From Gracilaria domingensis (Eukaryota > Rhodophyta > Florideophyceae > Gracilariales > Gracilariaceae): a stretch of 64,000 nucleotides of DNA. Positions 53,669-64,000 of this stretch are shown in pieces. The stretch lies in the NCBI GenBank assembly GCA_022539475.1, contig VCMS01000201.1, forward strand, positions 1 through 64,000, written 5' to 3'. Position 1 is the stretch's first letter, and the number at the start of each line of letters is the position of its first letter. Made by a program: the position numbers and the translations under genes. A model generated the notes under the pieces. That model was given only the letters and a program-made list of their open reading frames with translations, made no database searches and was not told the DNA's origin.

Positions 53669-55374
53669 CACTACAATCCTGAAAGGAACGGCGTCGTAAG
53701 CTGTCTCCGATTACAGACGGTCCTTATCGAGTTGTTGAAGTCGCTTCCAACACTGTCGTCCTCGACATTGACAATCAACACAAACTTATTTCTCGTGACC
53801 GCGTTACGCTCGCGATTAATCCAAATGTGGAGCTGTCTACTGGCCCCGCCGCTTCAAGTGATTTTACACAGGAGGAATACGCTTCCACGCACCGTGTATC
53901 ACAGCGCCCTGCTGTTCTTCCGCATCCGGGTCGAGGTTTAACTGATCTACCTTTGGAAGGTTACTCTCAATTACGACATGATACCGCTGATACTCGAAAT
54001 GTTTCGAGGGATTCCACTCGAGTTACCCCGTCCACCCATATCCTGACGGAACCGGTGGCTCTGTCTAAGGAGGGGAAGGGCGATGCTGATCCGTTCTTAA
54101 ACGATTTTCTGGCGTCGTACGGTTCTCCAGCAACTGGACCTGGTACTGCCGTTGCCGAAGATGGCACTGCTCTTACCAGACATACCATATCCGGTGACGC
54201 AATGGACTCCCGCAGTGAGACTCATTCGCACGTTACGAAGTCTCCCCGCAGGGATGGTCCAAGCGCCTCGCGGTATCGCTACCGCTGTCGCCTCGGTTCG
54301 TCGAGCTGAGAAGAAAGTTTCCGCTGATCCGGAGTCGCCACCGCACGAGGAGGATGATAAGGACTTCAATGATATCGAATCGGATCCAGCATGGATGGAT
54401 CTGTGGATTCCGGGGTATTTTTGATAACATGGATACCATGGAAGATGCATACCCGTTGGGAACTTGGTACTTTACCGGCATAAGGTGATCCACGACGTGG
54501 AGAGACCGTTTGAACGGTGCGCTCATCTGCCTGTCACTTCAGGTGCAGTCGCGCAGTCTCGCGATGGGATGGCAGTCGCATGCGCTGCGCGCGAGCACGG
54601 CTATTCCGTAGAATCTCCTTATTGAGAATGGGAAAACATGTTCATCCATGAAGGGCCGAATCCGGCGTTATGCGCATTGCCGTATTTCGAAAGATCTCAA
54701 AATTTCGTGTTGCCCACCGATCACGCTGTCCTCGCATCGCACGCGTATCGCCTGCAACGGCACGCGCATTTTAATTTCCTGATTTTTTATTTGCCACGGC
54801 GCGTGGACTCCACTGAAAACGGATGGCATGGCGCATGGACACTTGGCACCTTTGCAGACCCAAGCGGAAACGCTTGCAAAAGAACACGTGGCAGAGTTCA
54901 TGGCCAATGAGATCACGTTGTACTCCGTGCAACCGGTCAACTGGTGGGACAATGCAACTGCCCACGTGGCGAACCTCCGCACCAATGGCGTTGAAGTGCA
55001 CAATCTCCGTGGCCGGGGGAACCTCCAGCAAGGATAGTAAGAGCCTGAATAGGGTAATCACCGAGAACGGTTAGCCTCGTGAATACGAGTATATCGTGTA
55101 TCGTTGTTGACACCGTTTATCGGTTTTTTCGTTGATGCTCATGAACTGATACCCGTTGAACTCAGAAACCTGAGGAGTATTAATTGGACTTCGATATTCG
55201 AAAACTGGGTGCATCCAGGTGGGGCTATAGTACTGCCGTCATGTCGGCCACTCGCGAAGCTCGCGTGAATGATATTGGCGAAAGCCGTTGCTGTAGCCTC
55301 CACCAGAAGAGTGTTGAAGCAAAGGTTGTAAGGTGTTCTCATCGTCTGAGTATCTCAATGGTTAATCCGGAAAC
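53669..55374 (+). pseudogene. RE2 pol: long linker between integrase and chromodomain
   Basis: About 560 codons in shifting frames. It begins with a short β-rich piece (GPYRVVEVASNTVVLDID, then HKLISRDRVT in the next codons), as usual after the integrase core. A Ser/Thr/Pro-rich region (53827-54309) follows, then a less disordered part (FERCAHLPVTSGAVAQSRDG, PALCALPYFERSQNFVLPTD, HAVLASHAYRLQRHAHF) and, in another frame, AKEHVAEFMANEITLYSVQP and NGVEVHNLRGRGNL. Typical chromoviruses have a much shorter joint. No domain is recognised in the insert. Confidence 0.45.
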
Positions 55375-55591
55375 GGATGTATACTTGCAGGGGTATGTCG
55401 TCGACTGAATTGTGCGGCATGTCGCAGGTCCCGATGGGAGGTTCCGTTATCAAATCCGTTGGTACGGATACCCTCCTGAAGAGGATACGTACGAACTTAT
55501 TGGACATTTATCTCGTTCAAATTAAATAGCCTATCACCGGCGTTGGCCTACAGCTCTTCCTCCATATCTAGATTGCGCCCAGGTGGGATAA
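55375..55591 (+). pseudogene. RE2 pol: C-terminal chromodomain
   Basis: Reads YLQGYVVD, TGA (55406-55408), IVRHVAGPDGRFRYQIRWYG, YPPEEDTYELIGHLSRSN, TAA (55523-55525), then ALPPYLDCAQVG and the natural stop at 55589-55591. The chromodomain core and the final AQVG-stop match RE1 (3810-4045, minus), fixing the end of pol in both copies. Confidence 0.85.
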
Positions 55592-55954
55592 CTCACGACC
55601 GAGCACGGGCGTTCTCATTGTTGTCCGCTCTGCAGAAGGGTTTGGTTATCAAGGTATTACTCGTTGGCTCGGGAGAATCTCAGGGATGAAGGAGAAGCAT
55701 AATTCCAAATTAACTGAGTGACTGAACTAACGGTGAAGAAGTAACAGAAGTTCATGAAGCATGAAGTACACGGAATCGTGAAGTAAAAAGATGAAAGAAT
55801 CGGAAACGATGAATTCAAAAGTTGAAGAAGAAGGAATGAAGAAAGAAGATCTATGACTGCAATTCAGTCTTACCAGAAGTTTATTTCTAAGATGATTTAT
55901 ACTACTTGCCTACCAAGGGGTCACGAGAGGTTGTTGTCCGGTCCTCGGATTCTC
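55592..55954. other. Spacer between convergent pol and antisense ORF, RE2
   Basis: Purine rich on plus from 55680 to 55850 (repeated GAAG/TGAAG words), with no gene. Corresponds to 3422-3809 of RE1. Confidence 0.45.
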
Positions 55955-57802
55955 CTATTCCCGGCAATGGACCGGATTGGTGGGACCACCCTGGTTCAGG
56001 GAAAGCGAAGGGTAGCTCTGCGCAGCTAACGCCAGTATCTGGCCGATATCTGTCATCACCGGTGGAGTCGGGACCCCCTTCTGGCTGAGCTGGTTTCGCA
56101 ACGCAGCAGCCTGCGGATCAATCGCCCTAGTTGGCGTGATGTTTCAACCAGGTGGAGCATTAGCCCCGCTTTCTCCCTTCGTTGGGATAACCTGCAAGTT
56201 ACTCACCGGCTTCGGTTGCATCCACGTTCCAGGATTCATTGGTTCATTATCCACCATCGGATCGTCCCCGCTGTCTCGGGCATAGTAACTGTCGGAGAAC
56301 ATGAAACAGAATGGGTGATCACTCTGCACGACACGAGTCACTTGCTGCAACGCGCGTGCTTCCGTAAAGTCGGTCACGGTCCCCTTCCAAGGGTTGAAGG
56401 ATACGAAGTCTCCAAACCCTAGATATCGTCTACCTGGCGACATGTCGAAGCGCGTACGCTGACCCGGTAGAACGTTCTCGGGCGGTACTCTGCTCCAATC
56501 GATATCGTCGATGACGTCGAACAGGTACAGCACTTCATCCAAGTTGGTGGAGGAACCGAGAGAGGTGTGCAAATACACTTCTCGGATGAGTTGCCCCAAC
56601 TTCGAAGGAAGGTACCAAATACCGCACCCGTCGTAGACATCGCAGAGGGTGAATGTGGCAACGCGGGCCGCCTATTCGCACATCATCAATGCCCAGTATC
56701 CGAACTTCGGATTCGCAATCATGTGGGAGCCAATTTAGGCAATGCAGGGAGGACAATCGGCGAAACAACCGCGTGGAACCTCAAGGTCGCTCCACCAGGG
56801 AGGAATTGGGACGTAGCGACCCGGTAATGCGTCATTTCGCAGACGTTCGACTTCGGAATTCCTGTAAAGTACGAAGAACCCGAACCGGGATCGCCATTTG
56901 CTTTCACTTCGGACACTATCGCTGAAGTTCCGCTCGCCAGCAGGGCGTCGCATGAAGCGGAACTCCGCTCGCAGAATCGATCGGTTGAAGAGCAACATAT
57001 CGGGATTCATCGGAGCATTCGGGTCAATCTTCGTGGGATCGAAGACAGCGAGATTCGCTCCATAGGTGATTTTACCGTACGTTCGGTATCGGGAAAGATC
57101 GAACCGGTGCTCAGGCGGTACCACTTCTGGTGGATTGTGAGCACGGTTCATTCGGAAGTACGAAAGACGCGCAATATCTGCGTGAGCTTCGTCCAGCGTC
57201 TCGTACTGCCTGCCGGTTCTTTTCCTGTCGAGGAGGTGTGGTGCCACCGCAATGCGAGATCTTCACTCCCAGTAGGTCACCATATCTCGTAGCAAACCAC
57301 CTGGTAATGTGCCGTCTTCCGTGTAGGAATCAATGATGTCTTCATCCTTCACCGCTTGAGGTTGGAACCAGGGAGCTCTGGAATGCGCCCAACCTCCGTC
57401 TAGTCCCGGGTCTCGCACGATAAGCGATTCGTGTGTGATCCATCCCGACGCGTGCGCCCTAACCGGCATAGCTCTAGAAGTGTTAGAGGCCCATACCGTG
57501 GCGACGTCCATATCTGAAGCAATCGGCTGCTGACTGTCCTGTGGCAACGGGGCTGGGGCGAAACCACCAAAGTATCCTGCTCCTGCGGAGGAAGGTCCGG
57601 TACCGGAGGGAGCACCAGACTGGCTGGGACCCCCTGAGGAAGGGAAAGCGCTGTCGTTAGAAATCGGATTTATCGAAAAAGCGACTTCTCGCGTGGCTTG
57701 GTCGTTCGGAATGTCGAAGTTCGCAGCAGACGTTTGTCCACTTGAGAGTGTATCGTTGTTGAGCGTTGGTTTTCTTGGTATCGGGATGTCGGAATCACTC
57801 AT
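55955..57802 (-). pseudogene. RE2 large antisense ORF (~615 codons), four in-frame stops, no frameshift
   Basis: Starts at ATG 57802 (DSDIPIPRKP, compare DISEIPVPLH in RE1) and stays in one frame to a stop at 55955-55957, interrupted by single stop codons at 57263-57265, about 56732, near 56665 and 56141-56143. Blocks shared with RE1: GWI-x-x-ESL-x-V-x-DP, SRAPWF, LPGGL-x-RDMV, APH-L-x-RKR, DLSR-x-RTYGKI, NPDMLLFNRSILRAEFRFM, LEVPRGCF, SDHPFCFMFSDSYYARD, DDPMVD, then RNQLSQKGVPTPPVMTDIGQ. The length is almost equal to RE1. No known domain. It faces the end of pol and is bounded outside by the terminal repeat. Confidence 0.75.
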
Positions 57803-58119
57803 GCCTGAGCTTATATGTTCTCGCAAACGAGATAATAATGTCGCCGACACGGTATTCCTCGATGTAAGGAGGAGGGTGTGGAGAGCAATCGCGATTTCGT
57901 GTTTGTGACGTGATCCGTCTCATAACACCTCGGCTCTTCGAGTTGCCTCTACAGCAAGGTTATGAATTTGGGTGACATTCGGACACTATATGGCATGGTG
58001 GCACCCGATGGGTTTGATGGATTGGTAACTGGTTGTGGCAGTGGATCGCGTGTACGCGTGTATGGATTGGCTCTGTTACCGAGAAAATTGGACTGGTTTT
58101 TAGAATTAGTGTCCGCCAA
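57803..58119 (-). promoter_or_regulatory. Leader of the RE2 antisense ORF
   Basis: Partly conserved with 1261-1606 (for example the 'acacgcgtacacgcg' segment and 'gggtgcca'). In the plus (pol) sense a purine-rich run, 'aaggaggagggtgtggagag', at about 57866-57885 could be a polypurine tract, but it is not directly next to the terminal repeat. Confidence 0.3.
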
Positions 58120-58900
58120 GGCGGGTCTACACAAGTGCACCAAGTGTGTGGCTCTGCCGTATTCGGCACTACTTATTTTAATTATTTAGTTTAATTTGTG
58201 GAAACCTACTTAGGTGATGGTGACCTCGCCGTCACCACCACAAAGTAAACTCAACCTTTTCCGCGGCTCTGACTTGAGTGCCTGCGCGTAGTGCACAACT
58301 CCGCGAGGAGGGTCACCGCGTACAGTTTCGCTCCTTTGATCCCCAAGGGAGCACTCAGGTACTCTGATCTAACACTCCGTTTGTCTTCGGGCGGTGTTCG
58401 CACATTAAATTGCAGGTGCCTGCTACTCTGGTGTGCAGATATTGTATCGACTCTGTATAGAAGTCAACCGCGTGAGCTCAATACACATCGTCAACCTCGG
58501 GCCGGGTATGTTGCCGCTTGTCGCACGACCCCAACCTCGGGTTTATCCCTTTTCCTTTTTTCTCCTTTCCCCCTTTTCAACCCTTTTTCCTATCTTTTTC
58601 GCCTTTTTTGAGGCACCCCGTCGACCTGGGTTCCTTCCCTTCCGCATCCGATCAGAGTTATCCGACTCTCGAACGCTTGCTTACAGATCCTCTCTTGGCG
58701 ATTCCCGCCCTCACCTCCGTGGTATTCCCAAAATACCGGCGGTTTTTACCTCCGCGTTTTCCGTATACGGAGGCCTCCTCTGCTGAGTCTACCTTCGAAG
58801 GGAGCAAGGACTCCAGCACCTTGAGCGTCAATTCTCCCAAGTGGGATTTGCACTACACAACCCATGCCCGGTAGGTATGAAATCATGACCTTCAACATTT
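58120..58900 (+). repeat. Terminal (LTR-like) region of RE2
   Basis: Matches the reverse complement of 430-1260. In the plus sense the shared part opens near 'agtgtgtggctctg' (58143), followed by the AT block, a hairpin 'ggtgacctcgccgtcacc' (58218-58235), 'ctctgtatagaagt', the pyrimidine-rich stretch 58550-58620, and 'aaggactccagcacc' near 58806. It lies after pol in the pol sense, as a 3' LTR should. Ends are not exactly fixed. Confidence 0.6.
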
Positions 58901-60641
58901 CTAACATTCTATGTGCTTGCACTATTGCGGAAAGCCAGCTCAACTACGTACTCAACGCCTCACAGTCTGGTTTCAAGTGCTATGGATACCTCGAACTGAG
59001 CAAACCTTGAACAGAGGCTACTGACCGCGATTTCTGCACCACGCCAAATGAAGGGCCAGCGCGCTGCGTTCAAGCGTATTCGTTGAAATAATACAAAAAT
59101 TAAAAAAACTCTGTTTCTTGGCTGCGTTCAAGCGTTAGAGCGCATGCGCTGACAACATGAGAACGCTTAAATCAGTGCCAAAACGCTGGATGCAATCCGA
59201 GCGATATACATAGGCGTGGAGATCAGTCAAAGGCGCAATTGTCAGCGCCTGCGAACACGATCTTCGCCTCTGCTCTCCACCGTCAGGTCTGCTCACGTGC
59301 TGCCTAGAAGCCTTCTGCGTGCGCCTTTCTCCCTTATCCATTTGTCTTTGCGTTCCAATAGTGATAATTTTAGTTACAAGCATCGAGGATTTCGAGATTG
59401 CCTTCGTGTAAATGCGAAATCGAGAACGATTCGGCAACGGCGTTGGGGGCGGCTGGCTCGATCTTCTCCGACAAGGCCCGCTTTTTACCTGTTTACCCTC
59501 GAACTGGCTATGATACTCGCGTTTCATGCACCCCGCTTCCGATCTTACAGACAGTTATTGAGAGGCTTTGGCTGATCTATTTCTCTTGCGAGTTGAGAAA
59601 TCGCGGGAGATGATGGTATGACAATTAAACGTGTTCGCAGTAATATGATAATGGCATAATTAAGCGCGGAGGTCTATATCTGTCAGGATAACCTGCAGTT
59701 GCACGTAAACAGGGAATATGGAATACTTTTCACGCAGGATGGCAGAGGAAGAGAGACACTGTAGCGATCTTCTGCGAATTTTTGAAGGCTTATGATTGCG
59801 CGTAACACAATAGATTGATGGCTAAGTATCTCTTCTGGAATGCCCTGTGCAGTTTTGAACATTGATACGTCGCTTGTCATGAGTCGGAGGTGGACTTGCA
59901 GATTAAATACTTCCGATACGAGCCCGTTCGTCGTTGCCCGAAGATTACGACAAAGGGGAATGCTTCGCCAGCATTAGAGATATCGTACGTAGTTGACCTC
60001 CCAGACCAGGTCAGCGCGCTCTATCGTACGTGAAAACTAGGATATTGTACGCCTAAACTTAAAGAGTGAGAGAGATGTCAGCATTGAAGAATTATAAATG
60101 ACGTTGCTGGAAGTTTCTGGCGAACATTTCATTTATTCAGACATGATGCCTAGAAGTTTACAAGAGCTGCCATCTCAGTTCTGAATTGTAGGGCTATCTC
60201 TCTCATGTACGTATGTGGGAATTGTTCCGAGGATGTGTTCATTTGGAACGCTAGGTTCTTGAGCAAAGCTCTTTTATTTACATTCTCGAAAATGTGGCTT
60301 CGATGATACTTTTCATGTATCATGGAGGCGTAACTTTGTCTAAAATCGATCTTCGTCCCAAAGCAAAGGTTTTCATTGTGCGAACTAATAAATTTCGGGA
60401 TTGCTGTTGTAATTTTTGGAGGTTTCAGCTGTTTTGCGGTGCTTGTGTGAATCAAGAGTGGCTTCACTGGCCTACACTCAGCAGTACCGAACCTGTTCAG
60501 TATCGCTGTACGAACAATTCCGATGTGAAACCTCAACTATCGTATAACTGTCGCTGGTAAGTCAGATTCGGCAGGTCCAGATGTCGTGGACGCTTTTCAT
60601 CTAACGTTCGCAGCTCGATGTTTGAGACTGAATTGCTGCGA
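58901..60641. other. No supportable gene between RE2 and R2 copy 2
   Basis: 'ctgcgttcaagcgt' occurs twice (about 59064 and 59122). Frames such as plus 59216-59575 and minus 60536-60150 (128 codons) have no recognisable domain. Nothing else is supported. Confidence 0.35.
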
Positions 60642-61710
60642 CAGAAGTACTGCTCGTACTCAAATTTGCTCGGTAGTTGAAGCTGACTCAATACTTGGGG
60701 TCTTTTACCTCCAGAAGCGAGCCCAAGCAGAGCAATAATGTTCACAGACCAGTTCGCTCCATATGAGTATACTACCGACGCAAAATCGCTCATGGTTTCT
60801 CTCCTTTAGCGAATCGAAATTGTCAGGCAGCCCGCATTTTTTTGATCTGTCTGAGAAGACCTCACGCCGCTGACTACAGCCATCTTAAAATGTTGGCATG
60901 AAAAGTTGGAAACGAGAGGGCGCACTTTCCTTGATTGAATCCTACGGTTCTCTTCGACCCCATGCTTTCCCGCCGTCAAAGCAATTCCTCGCCGACTTCC
61001 CTTGAGAAATTCGGCGTTGAAATAAACTGCAATGAACCAACATGACGGAGTAAGAGAATACAGATATGAAGTTAAAGTGGCCATTTGTTTCTCCAAAAGA
61101 AAATTTTGAAGTTAGTATTGGTGGGCACGATGAGAATAAATTTATGCTCGAACTGTATTCGTGTGAACATCTGGATTGTTCATTGGACATTCAATGACAA
61201 ACAATTTTTTCCAACTTGTACTGCTTTTTATTTCAATATTTACCTTGAGATTTTTCGAGTTGATATTATTCATAGACATGTCAACTTTCAGCGGCTTTCC
61301 TTCATTGTTAGATCGTACTAAGAGTATTATTTTGCATGTCATAATTTTCCTTCTTTGAAAGTCTTGTACGCTCTTCTCAACAATAATGAACTATGTCCAA
61401 TTAGAACTACCTCCACAATATTTATATTAATATCTCTTGTTTATCCTGCGAAAAACTATCTGCATCACTTCAATATTTCGATTTCCTTTTAAAATTTTTG
61501 AACTTTTCTGCGATTTATATTAAACAGCTTTCTGTCTGTTTCTCTTCCGTATCTATGTGCTGTAATTATTAACCCATAGTTAGGGCACTGCGTTCTGTCC
61601 TATTCATTCATTGTTTATCTGTCGCATTACGCAGAGCTAGGGAACTTAGGCACCTTGCTAATCTAGCCAGTGACCTACGGCGTAGAGGCGGAAACACATA
61701 TATTAAAGAT
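60642..61710 (-). repeat. Dispersed repeat R2, copy 2 (inverted)
   Basis: Reverse complement of 15150-16195 with many substitutions and small indels. Frames shared with copy 1 include NNINSKNLKVNIEIKS and SSCPPILTSKFSFGET. At its left end a minus frame, MSDFASVVYSYGANWSVNII to 60533, is longer than in copy 1 and contains ALLGLASGGKRPQVLSQLQL. Confidence 0.75.
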
Positions 61711-61864
61711 TATAAGACACCTATATGTCACCACCTAATGTAAAAGATGCCATATTGTAGAAGTTTTACAACGAGCTTGTGTAACAAGGTTGGAGCACAG
61801 ATGACAAGAATTACAAAACAAATAGACGTGGTACACGATGAAAATGAAGATGCTTATCACTTGC

Positions 61865-62320
61865 TTACTCATTCTCTTGCCCACATTCCTCTTCTTCGAT
61901 ATCCCTGTCGCTGTCACCAATCTCCTTTGTTAGAATGTTTTCAAAGTCCAGATTGCCTACAATCTCCGTAGCAAGCTTCAGCCGTTTCGTGAGCGCTCTT
62001 GTCGCCCTAATTTTCCAACGCTGCTCAAGGGCATTTAGTTCTTTGTCCGCGTCCTCGATGGCTTTTTTGACAACCGAATCCAACATCGTCTTCAATTCGT
62101 TACTCACAAGCGAACTAGTGATTTGAGCAAGCTCGTCGTGAGATATGGCATCTAAATACGCCATAGACAGTCGCGATGTTCGCCGCGGGCTGTAGTCTGT
62201 GCGCGTAGAAGAGTTGTCTCTCGTTCTCGATATCCTGGATGAAAGCGAGCGAACAGATGAAGCCTGATTGGTTTGCTCCCTTGTCACGGAACTTTGAGAC
62301 GTCGCGTGATCGGCAGTCAT
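61865..62320 (-). CDS. Small coiled-coil protein, unknown
   Basis: ATG at 62320; 151 residues without interruption. The N-terminal 50 residues are Ser/Thr/Arg rich (TREQTNQASSVRSLSSRISR). The middle and C-terminal parts are helical with heptad-like spacing: HDELAQITSSLVSNELKTML, VVKKAIEDADKELNALEQRW, ALTKRLKLATEIVGNLDFEN. The end is acidic (RDIEEEECGQENE). No family is recognised. It is AT-moderate like its flanks and apparently not part of a repeat seen in this window. Confidence 0.5.
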   Translation of the reverse strand: MTADHATSQSSVTREQTNQASSVRSLSSRISRTRDNSSTRTDYSPRRTSRLSMAYLDAISHDELAQITSSLVSNELKTMLDSVVKKAIEDADKELNALEQRWKIRATRALTKRLKLATEIVGNLDFENILTKEIGDSDRDIEEEECGQENE

Positions 62321-63640
62321 ACTTCAACACTATCGATAGCTCACAGCACGATTAGACGTTGAATGTGAGCGCGTCTAAGGGGCCAACGCCGATCGGGTGA
62401 CTCAGGGCCATCAGTGATTACGGGATTTCAGTGAAAATGGTTTTTACTTTTTGGAGCGAAAATTTGAGACGGCGGTCGTAGTACTCTGGCAACGAGTCTG
62501 CCACAGTACGAATTTCGCGTAGCGCAGCAGAGCAGGAGAGATCGCGCACTTGACCGAAGACGAGGTCGATGTCTGCTCGGAGACGCTTGCGGACGGCTCC
62601 TCTGCAGGCCGGGATGTTATTCGTGGTGTGTTTCTGAGAGTGGTCTTATGGTACTGCTCTTCGGCACGGAGAGGTACGCAAGTGAAGAAGCAATGCTGCA
62701 AGTGTCGAAACTCAGAGTAAGGATTGTACGCCACTACGGGGAGCGGTGTACAGATGTGCACAGTTCGCGCTTTCGCTGACGGGCCTCTGTTGGACTGTTG
62801 GGCAAAAGGTTGAGACTCTCGCAGAGACGGACGTCCAGGCGGTCTGCTGGTTGACTGGAGGGCGCTGGCTCTACCGATTCTACAGGTGGCTGTGCCTGCA
62901 GTGGAAAGCTGTTGAGACGGCTCTCAGCTACGTTTGACTTCAGGCGGTTCGACCTGATTAAGTAGTCCAAATACAACCGTAGAATTAGTACATACTTGTA
63001 TTACTGCGAAACGCTCAACTCATCGTTGAGTCTGACTATCACCTTCATCACCGATATCCTTCTCCACAGCCTCCGCAGTCAAATGAAAAACATTGCGTAC
63101 AAATTCGTACTCGTGTATGTTCTTTTTCGATTAGCGAATAAATTTCTTCGTGATAGACTGCACAACCGACGTTTGACGATTGATGGCATTAGACAGTGCT
63201 AAAATTAGAGCAGCCTTTTTGAACTTGTCTCGAACGATGTTGATTGCTTCGATGTAAACCAACCTCTCCAACGTTTGTAGCGCATCTTCGACTGATAGCC
63301 TCCGAATCGCATGAACTTTTTCCCGTTACGTTCGATTTGAGGTTTGTATTTCGTCCACCTTGTCGAGAAACTTCTGAAACTGATTGATGGCCATGATGGG
63401 CCAGCGCAACAACGACCGAGTGGAAGAAATAAAGAGCGCGCGTGACTTAACGGCGTGGAAGCAAAGAGCGGCGCAGAGAGGAGTCGCAGCGCGAAGAAGA
63501 ATGAACGAAGAGTGCAGTGTACTCAGGGGCGTTCTACGAGCTGATAAGGTCGTGAAGAATAAGGTAGCAGCACGCAAGCCAATCATAAACGCACACGTTG
63601 CGCTAGCGTCAGTTGATCGTTCGTTTCCCTCATATCTGCT
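62321..63640. other. Stretch with short frames only
   Basis: Minus 62761-62444 and plus 62746-62937 are short and without domains. A plus frame at 63384-63650 overlaps the end of the WD40 gene on the other strand. No gene is supported. Confidence 0.35.
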
Positions 63641-64000
63641 ACGCAAGTGATACCTCCAGAGTGACCCAGAAGCGGCTTCTCGACAGCTTTGGCACTTCGA
63701 GCGTCCCATACGCGAACCGTCTTGTCCTGTTAGCCTGTTACGATGAGCCTTCTATCGTTGCTCACTGCCATGCAGAAAACTTTTCCATTGTGTCTTTCGA
63801 ACTGCTGTCCAACGCCGTGGATGCCTTGAATGTCCCAAACCCGCACCATTCTATCGCTTGAACCTAACACAATGCGAGTGCCATCCGCACTCACTTCTAT
63901 GCACCGCACTACTTCTGTCTGACCTTCAAGTGGCTGCCCGACAGTTCTCCCGCTTTGAGCGTCCCACACGCGCACCGAATTATCCCAGGCGGCTGACACG
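63641..64000 (-). pseudogene. WD40-repeat protein, C-terminal end, runs off the window
   Basis: The minus strand reads three WD40 repeats: DNSVRVWDAQSG, GQTEVVRCIEVSADGTRIVL and GSSDRMVRVWDIQG, then HNGKVFCMAVSNDRRLIVTG, a TAA (63730-63732), QDKTVRVWDARSAKAVEKPL and GHSGGITCVADMRE. The VSADGTRI / RVWD style is that of repeats found in NACHT-WD and similar regulators, but the N terminus is outside the window. The stop lies at a variable position between strands, so it is decay or a base error; without it the frame would run to about 63590. Confidence 0.7.

Larger units (their letters stand above)
49974..58900 (+). mobile_element. Ty3/gypsy-like element RE2 with convergent antisense ORF
   Basis: The plus strand carries a pol in the order protease-like, reverse transcriptase, RNase H, integrase, long linker, chromodomain, ending at 55591; this order is that of Ty3/gypsy chromoviruses. 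The minus strand carries a ~615-codon ORF (57802-55955) facing pol, then the terminal repeat at 58120-58900. RE1 at the left end of the window has the same tail-to-tail arrangement. Pol has several stops and frameshifts, so the element is dead. No 5' repeat, primer binding site or sense gag was found. Confidence 0.8.

Overview
The window looks like repeat-rich nuclear DNA from a photosynthetic eukaryote. A red alga is the best guess. The evidence for this is a plant/cyanobacterial-type phytoene desaturase fragment (twice), a cyanobacterial-type dnaE relic joined to a mutS2 Smr-like tail, a PIE1/SRCAP-type SWR1 ATPase relic, a chromodomain Ty3/gypsy element, a PIF/Harbinger transposase, a Plavaka/KDZ-like transposase, and one likely spliceosomal intron with a perfect TACTAAC branch site. 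The organism call is inference; no rRNA or barcode gene is present.

Layout. 1-4085: right part of a Ty3/gypsy-like element lying backwards (terminal repeat region, a ~604-codon plus-strand ORF, and the end of pol with its chromodomain on the minus strand). 4088-13074: repeat A, a Plavaka-like transposon-like block with hairpins, a broken transposase, a telomere-motif hairpin array and captured GC-rich host gene pieces ending in a phytoene desaturase fragment. 13.1-16.6 kb: one unknown acidic ORF, AT-rich DNA and repeat R2. 17.0-18.6 kb: mutS2/dnaE chimeric relic. 18.6-28.8 kb: SWR1-type ATPase relic on the minus strand, interrupted at 20.35-22.76 kb by an inserted plus-strand SAP-like gene. 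29.5-30.9 kb: Harbinger transposase. 31.2-35.4 kb: decayed unknown minus-strand genes. 36-39.1 kb: the most gene-like part, with a U1-type zinc finger gene and an unknown 141-residue gene reading away from each other around a 45-bp stem-loop tandem repeat. 40224-48388: repeat B, the second copy of A, with an intact 422-codon transposase-like ORF. 48.4-49.3 kb: more GC-rich membrane-protein pieces. 49974-58900: second Ty3/gypsy-like element with pol on plus, the same large ORF convergent on minus, and the terminal repeat. 60.6-61.7 kb: inverted second copy of R2. 61.9-64 kb: a coiled-coil ORF and a WD40 gene end.

Nearly every recognisable host gene here is broken by in-frame stops or frameshifts. 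The window therefore reads as a transposon-rich gene graveyard. The most notable signal is a Ty3/gypsy-like element in which a ~604-615 codon ORF faces pol tail to tail. The arrangement is seen in two divergent copies, and the antisense ORF kept its reading frame better than pol. Second is a duplicated gene-capturing Plavaka-like unit carrying an array of near-perfect hairpins built on a TTAGGGT core.
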